NCBI GenBank assembly: GCA_025526915.1
Contig: JAHLKH010000157.1
Span: 1-64,000, forward strand
DNA from: Entophlyctis helioformis
Taxonomy: Eukaryota > Chytridiomycota > Chytridiomycetes > Chytridiales > Chytriomycetaceae
DNA: 64,000 nt
Direction: 5' to 3'
How positions within the stretch are numbered: the stretch's first letter is position 1; the number at the start of each line of letters is the position of its first letter. A program made the position numbers and the translations under genes. The notes beneath the pieces were generated by a model. The model was not told the origin of the DNA and did not search any database. It saw only the letters and a program-made list of their open reading frames with translations. Positions 22,363 to 33,100 of this stretch are shown one piece after another.

Positions 22363-25028
22363 TCATTCGATAAGAGTCTCGAGCGTGGGTTGGCGCTGGC
22401 GCCTCGTTCCACCAGCCGGGGACGACGGGTCGGTCACGTCCAGCTTGGTGCCGGCTGCCGTCAGGGATGCCGATGTCGATGCGGATGTCGATGCGGATGC
22501 CGATGCGGATGCCGACGCCGACGAAGACGACGAAGCGCCAGCAAGACCAGCATACGATGTGCCAAGGTATGGATTGAACGAGCTAAACAGACTGGGCGGT
22601 CCGTAAAGCACGCCGTATCCGTCAGTCGCGTGCTGGCCTTGCGCTGAGATCTGTCTGAACCCGCCGAGCTGGTCGCCCGTCGCCGACGGAGCAGCAAACG
22701 ACGTGCGAGTCGACAGGGGCGTCACCATGTGCCCATAGTGCGGCTTGGTGTTGGGTGGCAGACTCATCAACGTCGAGCTCGGCAGATCCAGGGAGCTGTT
22801 GCGACTGTGGCTGCCGCTGTATGTGGATGCCGGTGGCGTGAGGCTGATGCCCATGAGCGACATGTTGGGCGGAACACGAAAGGCTGATGCACCGGGGCTG
22901 GATGGCCGCGAGGAACGGTCGACGAAGAGCATGTCGATGCTGGAGCGACGCACATGGCCGTTGGAAGGATCAAGAGAGCTGATGAGCGGCGGAAGGCTGA
23001 TGGCGCCGGCAGTTTCTGAGAGCGAGTTGCGACGCGAGTGCTCGGCCGAGCTGTCATCAGACTGGACTGCTGGTGCGCGACGCATGAGCGCGAGCATGTC
23101 GACGCCGCTGAGCAGCGACTGGTCTTGTACAGTGGCTGTGGCAGTGGTCATGGCTGTTGGACTTTGCAGCATTGCCATTTCGGTCATCATGTTCTCGTCA
23201 TTGTCGTCGCTGTTGTCATCCGCATTGGCGTCGTCGCAACTGCTCACAGACGCGTTCGTTGTGGCACCATGCGCTTGGCGATGCTGCGGCTGGCTCTGCG
23301 ACGCAGTCTGATGCAGAGCATCAACGGCGCCAGGTCCCGAACCAGAGCCCGAGACATGCGATGACGACGGGTTGGAGTTGCCTTGATCGTCAAACTGCTG
23401 CTGCGGGTAGGAGCCAGAAGCGCCAGAGTCATTCGACATGTACGGATTCCCGTTGCCATTGCCAGCTGAAGAAGCAAGAGACCAAAGCGAGCGATAGAAA
23501 GCATGGGTCAGAGAGAGCCCGCTGCCAGTCATTGCTCACAACAAGCAGCCATCTTCGCTCACCGTTTGGAGAGGGTGGTGGCATGTTGCGCTTGACCTGG
23601 TTAGGCTTGACACGATCCTTGCGAGCGACATCATAGCAAGAGTCCTGCAGCCCGTGCTGGACACAGCGATGGCAAGGCCGTGCGTGACTACACTTTTTGC
23701 AAGCCTTGCGGCAGTTGACTGCCAAGCAACAGCCTGGGTCAGCCGCGTCGACAGGAGCAATGGGCAAGCCGAGTGGAATGGATAGTAGACTCACCACAAG
23801 CAGACTTGACCTGGTCGCGTTTCTTGCGAGGCAGAGCCATGCCGTCGATAGCAGCCATGAGCGAAGCAGTCGCGTCAGGCATCTTGCTGCGATGGCGAGC
23901 CACAGCAGCCGCATTGAGAGCAGCCGCCGAGTACGGGTTGCTGATGGCCGCAAGGGCAGACTGCTTGCCCTGGCGACGCATGGGGCCAATACCGCCAGGA
24001 ACCCCGCTAATCGGTGGCAGGGTTGGGTGTATCGCGTCGCCGTACGGCGTCTCGCCAGTCGCAGCATAGTAGATGTAGTGGAGCGGATGCTCGGACAAGC
24101 CGCGCTGCATGTGTTGCGGCTGGAGAACAACGTACTGGGTTGGATGGCCCGCATGCTGTCCAGAGTGTCCTGGCTGCGGCTGGACCTGCATGTGGTGCTG
24201 CACATGCGACGGGTACGTGTGAATAAGCTGTGGCGTGCCGGCGGAAGAGTGGAGTTGCTGCTGCTGGGCGAGGTGGTGGATGTGCTGGTCAATGTCGTGC
24301 ACACCAATGAGACCGCTATGCGCGGCCGACACGTAGCTGCCGTGGATCATCTCGCGTGCACTGCTGATCTGGTCAGACGGCATGTCATCGTACGTCGCGT
24401 AGGCGTAGACAGGATGAGCGGGTTGGGGAGCGCCTTGCTCGACATTTCCGGCGTAGGGGTTCTGGTTGGGCACGGGAGGGAGCAGGGACTGGACCCTTGC
24501 ATTCATGGCTTGTTGGGCAGCGGCAGACTGTGGCGAGCTGCCCTGATCGGCTTCCTCGGGGCTTGCAGACGTGGAGTGGATTTGTGCTTGCTGCTGCTGA
24601 TAGATGCTGTTTGGTGTTGCGGCATGCTGCGGCTGGTGCTGATGCTGTTGCAGTTGCAGCTGTTGCTGGTGGTGTTGGTGATAAGACTGCTGCATAAGAT
24701 AGTGGCTCTGCTGCTGATGGTGGCCATAAACCGGCGACACGTCGCGAGAGTTGACAATCAGTCGGTGGTGGTTGGTGGGGCTGATGGTGACACGAGCTTG
24801 CATCCCAGGGGCAGACTGAAGGTGCTGGTTCTGTGACGACTGGGACTGGATGCCCATGCTGCCGAGACATTGCGACACCGACGCGGAGGGCGATACGTTG
24901 CGCGAGTGGGCTGCTGCCGAAGAGCCAGACGTGGGCATGGACGATGTGGCGGGAGGCTGGCCAGATCCAGAGGCAGAGGCTGCTGACGCATTCGCAGCCT
25001 CAGCGGACGATGTGCGGTGAGTGAGCAT
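22363..25028 (-). CDS. Fungal Zn2Cys6 (Gal4-type) transcription factor
   Basis: Three exons in phase: 25028-23795, 23718-23563 and 23465-22363 (830 aa). The binuclear zinc cluster is ACVNCRKACKKC...RPCHRC...DSC, giving C-x2-C-x6-C-x5-C-x2-C-x8-C. It is flanked by basic KKRDQVK and RKDRVK, and intron 1 falls between the first two Cys. The long N-terminal region is Gln/His/Ser-rich and the C-terminal region Ser-rich with SRRNSLS-type phosphosite-like motifs; both are typical of activation or regulatory regions. The cluster's internal position and sequence recall the Ert1/Rds2-type subgroup. Target genes are unknown. This family is essentially fungal and anchors the taxonomic call. Confidence 0.92.
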
Positions 25029-26663
25029 AATGGTCGATCGCGAGAAGTGGTGGTGGCGTTGGAGGCTTCGTGTGGCAGGCGGGGCGACGGCAGGTGGCAC
25101 CGGGCTGGGGCAATAGAAGCGGAGGGCAAGGGCGAGGCAGCGAGGATGGCGAGGATCGCTGGCTGGGGAGAAGAGGAGCAGAAGGACGAGCAGAAGGACG
25201 AGCAGGCAGACGAGCAGACATGCAGACAGATACGCCATGTATGGGTAGGCGAGTGTTGCCAGACGGGGCCAGCAGGACGACAGACGCAAGCCATTCGACG
25301 CGACACGTTCGAGTCAGCCATGACAGCATATGGGCGGGGTTGCGAGCGGAGTAGGCCAATGCATGCGTCAGTTGCTGACAGCGAGAGGACTGGCAAGCGA
25401 GCATCTGGCGCGGGCGACAGCGGCCGGGGATGGAGGGGCTGCACAGGCTGCACAACAGTGGAAGCCAGCGTCGTAGCATGGAGGACGGCGGCGGGGGAGG
25501 GTGGTTGGCTGCGTGCATGAATGCATTCGGCCGAGACGGGCAGGCGGGCAGGCGAGAAGGCGAGCAATCCTCCCCAGCGAGGCCGCCCCCAGATCTGCTG
25601 AATCTCTTGTCCATGCAGACACACACACACACACACAAACCGAATGCAGCAATGCATGCATGCACGCCCACGGAGCAACTGGGCAGCAGAACAAACCTTG
25701 AAGGATGGAACGGGGCACGGACGGACTTTGTCGGTGTTTGCAGCTGGGCCGTGTGCCTGGTGAGAGCTTCTGGGTGTGCTGCGGTGTGGTGGGCAAATGG
25801 CTGTTTGTCGAGAGAGGCGGGCCGAGCGGACTGAAGAGGCGGGACTTTGCGGTGTCGGTCGGGGAGGAAGCGCAGACGGTGGTTGAGTTGGCGGGCAAGC
25901 GCGGCGGCGCTTTGGGCGTTTTTGAATGTCTGTGTTAGCATGGTGGCGGGCGGCGTGTGAGAGGGCAGCGTCGACGAGGCGAGTGGATGGATGAGCGCAA
26001 ACGCCGCTCGGGCCATATGCTGTTCCAGATCTGGCGGAGTCGGAGGGAGGGCGACGCGCGCACGGCGGAGAGGTTGTCGAATCAAGGACGCGGGGCAGTG
26101 CACTGTTGGTCAGACAACTGAGGTGCGGAGATTGGCCTTGTCAGCACAGAACGTCAATCAGTCAACGCCTGTTCGCTCTGTCCAGTGCTGCTCCGCTTCG
26201 TGCATGCCCCATGCCGAATGCCCAATGCCGAATGCCGAACGGGGAATGCCAAATGCCGCCGTGCTGTCACTTAAACTGCACACGGACTGACTAACCGACC
26301 AAAGCACGGCAGCGGCCCTCTGCGCACCAATGCATCCTTCTGGCGCAGATGATATCAGCCATGCTCGCTGCGACAAACCACGAGTCATGAAGCGGCGCTC
26401 TCGTTTCCAGCCTGGATGAGGGGTTGATGGCAACGTGAGCAGCTGCCCTCGCGATACCGCGCTCAAACTCAGCCAGCCCAACTGGCTCGTGCCACCCCTC
26501 TGCTCCCTGGCCGCCCTTTGCGGCGGCCCTTCCAGCACAGCCCCCCACAAGGGACGGCAGGTCTGCCATAAAGACGATGCACAACCCGCTCTTCTCTGCA
26601 CTGCTCCAGCCATCGCTTCTAGACAAGACGATCCAGTAGACCTGCATCCACCACCAAGCCCAC
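25029..26663. other. Long intergenic region upstream of the Zn2Cys6 gene
   Basis: About 1.6 kb between divergent starts. It contains a short CA tract (25619-25637) and imperfect AATGCC-type short repeats (about 26210-26260). A minus-strand frame beginning MLTQTFKNAQSAAA near 25940 could be a 5' leader exon of the transcription factor but has no supporting family. No confident gene seen. Confidence 0.4.
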
Positions 26664-27368
26664 ATGCTGCCCACCGCCTCTCTCTCCCTGTGCATCGCCG
26701 CGCTGTCAACGCTCCTCGCGTCTGCCCCCGCCTCTGCCAGCGCATTCAAAGGCTCTGCAACATGGTTCAACAACCCGGCAGATGCCCCAGGGTCGTGTGG
26801 TGTGGCTTTCAACGACGCAGACATGATTGCTGCCGTCTCGGGCGATCTCATCAAGGGCTACCAGGACCCTGCATACTGCGGCAAGTTTGCTTCGGTGACG
26901 TCCAATGGCAAGACCATCAAGGTGCAGCTCCTCGACACATGCCCCGACTGCGTGCCAACAAGCCTGGATCTGTCTCCAATGGCATTCAAGGCGCTGGAGC
27001 CGAACCTGGACATTGGCGTGCTCGACATCAAGTGGACACTTGTTGACGATTCAGCCTCGAAACCATCTACAACGACATCTGCGTTTACGACAACAGAAAG
27101 TGCTCCATTGGCAGCATCCACAGATCCCACATCCGATCCCACTCCAGAACCGACGACGACTAGCGCAGATCAGCCGACCAACGAGCCAAGTGATCCCAAG
27201 ACAACACCTGAGCCAACAACAACACTCGGCGATTCAGAGCCAAGTGGCACGCCTGACACAACGAACACCGACGAGGCCTCTTCGAACAGCCAAAAACGCA
27301 GTTTGGACTATGTGCAGCCAGACACATTCCGCCGTCGCAGACTCTTCAAGCGTCCCAACAGCATCTGA
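26664..27368 (+). CDS. Secreted double-psi beta-barrel (RlpA/expansin-like) protein
   Basis: Single exon, 234 aa. It has a signal peptide (MLPTASLSLCIAALSTLLAS), then a DPBB domain of about 100 residues. The landmarks are GSATWFNNPADAPGSCGVAF, CGKFASVTSNGKTIKVQLLD and TCPDCVPTSLDLSPMAFKAL. A Thr/Pro/Ser-rich tail and a basic end (FRRRRLFKRP) follow. This barrel is used by expansins, barwins and many fungal secreted proteins that bind wall polysaccharide; catalytic activity is not implied. The tail is likely O-glycosylated. Confidence 0.85.
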   Translation: MLPTASLSLCIAALSTLLASAPASASAFKGSATWFNNPADAPGSCGVAFNDADMIAAVSGDLIKGYQDPAYCGKFASVTSNGKTIKVQLLDTCPDCVPTSLDLSPMAFKALEPNLDIGVLDIKWTLVDDSASKPSTTTSAFTTTESAPLAASTDPTSDPTPEPTTTSADQPTNEPSDPKTTPEPTTTLGDSEPSGTPDTTNTDEASSNSQKRSLDYVQPDTFRRRRLFKRPNSI

Positions 27369-27460
27369 TGCACTCCTTTGATCGCCTTCATCCATGCCAA
27401 GCCTTCTTGCTGCTGCTGCTGTTGTGAAATAAACTTCCCCGCCTCATCACAACACGAAGC

Positions 27461-28543
27461 ATGTCAAAGTTTTCCCAGACCAATGCACTGCTGAACCTCT
27501 CTGGCAGACACATTCTCGTCGTTGGCGGCACGCAAGGCATTGGTGCGGCAACGGCCAAAGCATGCGCATCTCTCGGCGCCTCCGTCACCATCCTCGGCCG
27601 CAACACAACCCTTGGAGCCAGCGTCGTCGCTTCTCTTGAGCAGACTGCCCGCGACAAGGAGAAGCAGTCGTTTGCGATGCAAGTGGTTGATGTGACAAGC
27701 ATCAAGTCTGTCAAAGAGTTCTGCAAAGAACTTAGGGCCAAGAGTGGCAGCAACAGCCTCGATGGGCTTGTGTTGTGTGCCGGTGGACTCAACTGGGGCC
27801 CTCGTCGTGAGACTGCCGAAGGTGTGTGTGTGTGTGCGTGTGCGTGTGTGTGTGTGTGCCTCGCGATGTGACGATCTGGATCGCGACCATTTATCCGCGT
27901 CGCGATTCAATGCTGCCAACCACAACTCAATGGGCTTTCATGAACCACATGGACAGGCATCGAGTCCACGTTCGCACTCAACTACCTGAGCAGATTCGTG
28001 CTAGTACGCGAGCTGCTGCCACTCCTCCAAGCGTCCAATCATGGCGCACGCGTTGTCAATGTCCTCTCGCCCGGACAAGGTGGCGCCATCAACACGACCG
28101 ACTGGCAACTCAAACAACCATCTGCTTTCTCGTTTGTCAAGGTACACAATCAGATCCTGTCCATGACGGATGTGATCACGGGCGAGTTTGCGCGTCGGTA
28201 CGGCCATGCGTCAGAGGCGGCCAAGGCATCTCATCCAGTCTCGTTCTTCCACATGTTTCCCGGTCTTGTCAACACCAAGGAACTGCGAAACCAAGGGCTC
28301 CCGTCATACATCTATGGCCCGGTTGAGTTTCTCGCTCCGCTGATCGCGACACCGCCCGAGACCACTGCGCAGACGATCGTGCATTTGCTGGCTTCGGAGG
28401 AGTTTGGACGTCCAGAGCGCAATGGCGGATTGGTGGGTCCGCGTACGCAGGTGCTCAGGCCAGTGAAAGCGGTTGTTGAGGGTGGCGACGCGCTTGTTCA
28501 GCAGGTATGGAACTATTCCAACGAGCTCGCGAATTCACTCTGA
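27461..28543 (+). CDS. Atypical short-chain dehydrogenase/reductase
   Basis: Two exons in phase, 27461-27821 and 27957-28543 (315 aa). The intron begins in a GT-rich run. The Rossmann motif is VVGGTQGIGAATA, followed by LGRN for cofactor choice, LVLCAGG and VVNVLSPGQGG. By eye the usual YxxxK catalytic pair reads FSFVK, so the Tyr appears to be Phe; the Lys is present. Activity may therefore be altered or lost. The C-terminal region (FFHMFPGLVNTKELRNQG) resembles fungal SDRs of unknown substrate. Confidence 0.85.
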
Positions 28544-28666
28544 TCTGCAACTTGCAATGGTCCGACATAAGAGAGCGCACGTGGCAGATGGAATGGATGG
28601 CGTGTTTGGCGTTGCAGTAGTCAAAGCACGAATGAATGTTGGTATCGCTGGCGGAACAGTCTTTAC

Positions 28667-30066
28667 TCAGTTGCGCTTGCGACGGCGCTGTGTGGCACGA
28701 ACAGGCTCATCATTGTCTTCATCGGCCGAATCGTCGCGAGCCGAGGCAGCAGCCTTGCGTCCACGCGATCGTGGCTTTGATGCAGATGCTTTTGGACGGC
28801 AATCCTCCATCTCCTCTTCGTTGTCGCCTTCGTCGTCGTTACTGACATCAGCCTTCAGATCGATCATGCCAGATTCGCGCTTGGTCCGAACACGAGCGTT
28901 CTGCTCTTCCTCTTCCTCCTCGTCGGTTTGGACATCCTGCATATCCTCGCCAGCCTCGTCCTCATCCTCCTCAACACGACGCTGGCCTAACCGGCGCTTC
29001 TGTCTGACCGGAACAGGAGTGGTGGGCCATGGATTCGCACAGAGCAGACACTTGCGCGGACGGTGCGCAAAGATCTTGTTTGCACACACAATGTGCATGA
29101 CACCATTGCATCCCGGGCTGGAGCATCCGGATCCCTGATTATCGGTTTCACGCATGGTCAGCCACTCATCTGGCGCTAACCTGGCGATTGTTGGCAAAAC
29201 GGCCTCTGCACGACTCACATCAACGGTGACGATCTGGTGGCAGCAGGAGCAGTCGGACACGTAGTCGCCTACTCCTCCTTGAGATACGGCGTGAGCTCCA
29301 TGATGCCGCGGATACCAATCGACAGCAGACCGTTGCGATTGATGAGCCACTTGTCCTCCACGAGCCTGGTGATGAACGCATCGGCGTCCTGCTTTCCGAT
29401 CGCCGGACGCAGCTGGCCAGCCTCGCGGAGCGCACGGAGGGACGACAGCTCAAAGTCGCCGTCCTGCGTGTCGGTGATCATCAGGTTGACCATGGTCTTG
29501 AGGAAGTTGACTTCGGCGACCGTGTAGGCTGTCGAGAGCTTGGCAAGCTCGTCGCCACTGAGGTTGACCTGCAACAGGATCCGTCAGTGAGATGGCCGAT
29601 CTGCATCGCATGCAAGCGGCCAGAGGACGGCCGTCCATGCACGACGGTGCGAACGCACCAGAGCGAAGCAGTCCACGTCCAGCAGAGGGTCAAAGGCCTT
29701 CTTGACCTGCAGGTCCAGAAGCATGGGCAGCGAGGCGTTGATCTGCGCTACAAGGTCTTGCAGCGTGATGTGGGCGTGCTCGCGAGCGCTGTTCTTGATA
29801 CGGCTGACCAGCTCGGTGGCCTCGGGCACCGTCATGACCTGTCTGGACATGAGGCCTTGCAGAAACATGTGGTGTGCGCTGGTGAACCGGACGGCATCTG
29901 CTGCCCTTGCTGCTGTGCCTCCGCCACGAGGTGCTTCGTCGTAGTCGTCTGCGTCGGCAGCAACAGCCACAGAGGCAACAGCAGCAGCATCACGGAAGGT
30001 TGGAGCGACGCCGTGGCGGCCAGCACCCGAGGGACCTCCTCGTCTGCTCATGAAGTCGGCGGTCAT
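28667..30066 (-). CDS. NSE1: SMC5/6 complex RING-like subunit NSE1, with a one-base frame break
   Basis: Exons 30066-29659, 29568-29219 and 29134-28667. The N-terminal winged-helix region (HHMFLQGLMSRQVMTVPEAT) and the C-terminal variant RING (CSCCHQIVTVDGSGC then SSPGCNGVMHIVCANKIF and CLLC) match NSE1, which works with NSE3 and the NSE2 SUMO ligase on the SMC5/6 complex. Exon 2 is 350 nt, one base short of phase. The frame breaks at about 29270 in MELTPYLKEE|GDYVSDC, where the family has E-Y-G-D, so GAGGAGTAGGCGAC looks like GAGGAGTA+N+GGCGAC. A long acidic/basic C-terminal extension follows the RING. The start may instead be the ATG five codons downstream. Confidence 0.85.
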
Positions 30067-30120
30067 GCTCGTTCGATCGTTTGTCAATCAATCTGGCAAC
30101 GTTCGGACATCGTCAGCAAG
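30067..30120. promoter_or_regulatory. 54-bp divergent promoter between NSE1 and Treslin
   Basis: The interval between the start codons of two genome-maintenance genes transcribed apart. No specific motif recognised. Confidence 0.45.
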
Positions 30121-33100
30121 ATGAACGGCACCAGCGGCAACATGAACAGCAACGATGGCGCCTGTGGTGCTGGCCAAGGAGCGCCGCCGCACCAGCCGTT
30201 TGACAGCCCTCGAGCACAGCGGCACAGGCCAGCCGTCTTTGGCTCGCCCACGTCCATGCAGCGTGCTGTTCCGCACATTGTGTTTCTCATCGACACCGCT
30301 TCGACAACGACAGCGACGACAGCGACGACAGCAACAAGCCATGATCGCCAGCTGCGTGATCAGGCCAAGTGCGACCGCCTGTTGGCCACTGTGCTGCGCA
30401 TCCTCGTGTACTTTCACCTGCACGTCAATCCAGCCTTCACTTGGGGATATCCTTTTCCAACCTCGCTCCATTGCCGCATCTGTCTGTCCTGCCTCCCATA
30501 AGCCAGAGCGCCTTGCGATGCCTTGACTGCTGCTTCTGCCAACACATTCCAGACCATAGACTCTGCATCAACCTCCTCAAATGCTCAAGGACAGGTGTCT
30601 GGATCCGCAAGCAGACCTGCACAGCCTGCAAGTCGCCAGGGTCGCCAAGGCCGCCAAATGCTCGAGCTCGGACCGTCGGCTGTCAATCAGCTCAGGGTGG
30701 TCATCATGGACCAGATCTCAAGTGCATCGATATCGTTGGCAGCAACAGCAGACGGATCAGAGCGCCATGTGCCGTGCTTTAGGCAGATCATGACAGCCTG
30801 TCGCCAGCTTCTCGCGCAAGCGCCATGGAACAGCGGCCCAGTCGCGCCAATCCAGTCGCCTCTCAAGCCAACGACAACCAAAATGGTCAACAGCCGCGGC
30901 CTCATCCGCGTCCGGTCGCACCTTTTCGTGCTGGCGTCGGTTCCTGCCAACGCGAACGAGCTGAAGCGAGCGTTGGATCTGACCTCGGGAGTGCCAGCAC
31001 TTGCACATTTGCATGGCGCTGGGAGCTTAGGCAGCATGGACTCTGAAACCACGTCTGCTGGACGCATTCTGCCATTACTACCACTCGTCCATGATGAGCT
31101 GATATCGTCGGACATCTGGGAAGACTTTGTCCGACAGCGCGTCTCACTGTCGTGGATCCACGATGATCTGGCTGGCTTGCAAGACGCTGACTATCACGGA
31201 GAGGTGGGGACTACTTTGCAAGTGGGCATTTGCTTGCAGTCGCCGCTCATCTCGGCATGTCGATGGATCCATTGACTGACACTGGACATGGCAGGCTCAG
31301 CTGATACGCACGGCTATGTTCGCCGTCATGCGGTCTCTTGGAGGCATGCTGATGAGCACACGCGAGTTGCTGATGGACCGCAGGTGGATGCCTCTCCAAG
31401 ACTCGCTGCGGCTGCTCCATCTACGCACGGTCGATCCTTCGTTTGCGCGGACACTGCTTGGCAAGCAGACGCCAACAAGCCTGATGCAAAGCTACGAGCG
31501 AACTGCTGCGCTAGCCGGAACACGCAGCTTCCAGTGCTTGCACAAGGCAAAGCTGCAGCTGTCGCCTGATATGGCCATCGTCGACTCGGGACAGATTGTA
31601 GAGACCGTGTTGCTTCAAGTATCAAGCATGCCAAGGTTCGCTTCATGAACCGCGTGCTTGTTTCCTGCCACCTATTCCCTGGCTGATACAGCGTTTCAAA
31701 GTGCAAGCTCTCAGTCGATGCGATCGTCCACGTCTCCACCGTCATCGCCGTTCAATCCTGCCAACCGAGCCATGCGCGCAGAGCGGCTTGTTAATCTGCG
31801 CCACTTGACCTCGTCCATGTTCCAGACCGAGGCATTCAGCTGCACACGCCGCCTGCGAATACCCATCACCGCATCGTCCTCGGCAGAGTCAAGAAGATCA
31901 TCTCGGCTGTCAACAGCAACGACGTCTCGATCACCGCAACCGACCATCAATTTGGCTGCTGTGCCACTGGATTTTGAGGCACTCGTGGGCCATTTGGTTG
32001 CGATGCAGTCTGGTCTGGTTGTGTCGCTCGATTATGACGACGGCCACGGCAACCAGGTGCCCGCCCAGTCGCCTGTTGACGACAATCCGTTTGCCATCCA
32101 TGACGAGACTGTCGCCGCAAAGATCAACGACAAGAGCACCGCCAGCAGCAGCAGTCGGCACTTTGAAGCGAGGCTGGGCGTCTTGGTGCCTCTGCTGCCC
32201 TCTCTCCTTATGCTTCACATTGTGCAGCATGGATGCGAGTCGCGTTTGGAACAGCAGCCAGCCACCGTCGAGTCAGATGTGGTCATGGCAGATGCACAAC
32301 TGTCACGCGTTGTTGCAGCATGGACCGCATCTCGTCTTGCCGATCCACTCGGCTCGTTCTTGGCTCAGGGCATATGGACGCCATCAAATACAGACGAGCT
32401 CCGGCAGCTGCTCTTTGGTCTATGGTCACCTGCCACATGCCGTTTCCTTGCTTCGCCTGCACGAACGCAGACTCGGTATGTCTGCTCATCTTGATGCGAT
32501 GCAGCTGATGCGATGCTGAACTGACCTGCGTTGTCGGCCTGCGTCGCATGGCATTGAAAGTGACTTGTGCCAGGATGTCTCGAGCAACATCGAACCGGAC
32601 GGTGCATCAACCATGCCAGAGGTTTGGGTCGAATCGCCAACGTCTACGGACGACATTCTCGGCAAGCTCGCCACATGCTACCTGGACGTCGTTTACGATA
32701 AGATATCGCTGGCTACTTTCGTCGGTGACATTCTTCCCCAAGCGTATGCAGCGCTGTCTGACTTTCTCGATGCCAACAAGCAAGAAGGCGTCGAAGCAAC
32801 ACAAGTGCTGCTCTCGTTCTACGAAACGCGTCTCTTGGTGTCCATTCAGTCGCTCGAGGCGAGACATTTGAAGCTGCCACAGACGCTGGCCGCATTACAC
32901 GCCGAGAATGCCCGTGCTGCCGACCAGGATCAGACGCACGTGGACACACACGGGCCGGAGCATGCACTTGGTGTCCATGAGATGGCTGCATCGCGTGTTT
33001 GGATTCAGCGGATACGAACGGATCTGGCCAAAGATGGACAGCACAGTGCGGCCGCCATCAAGGCTGAAATCCGGCGAAAAGGACGGCAGCTTCGGACGAA

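Noticed and set aside
29222..29270. A tiny intron in NSE1 to explain the frame break
   Set aside because: The only GT..AG option there would delete the first RING cysteines; a missing base restores the family sequence instead.
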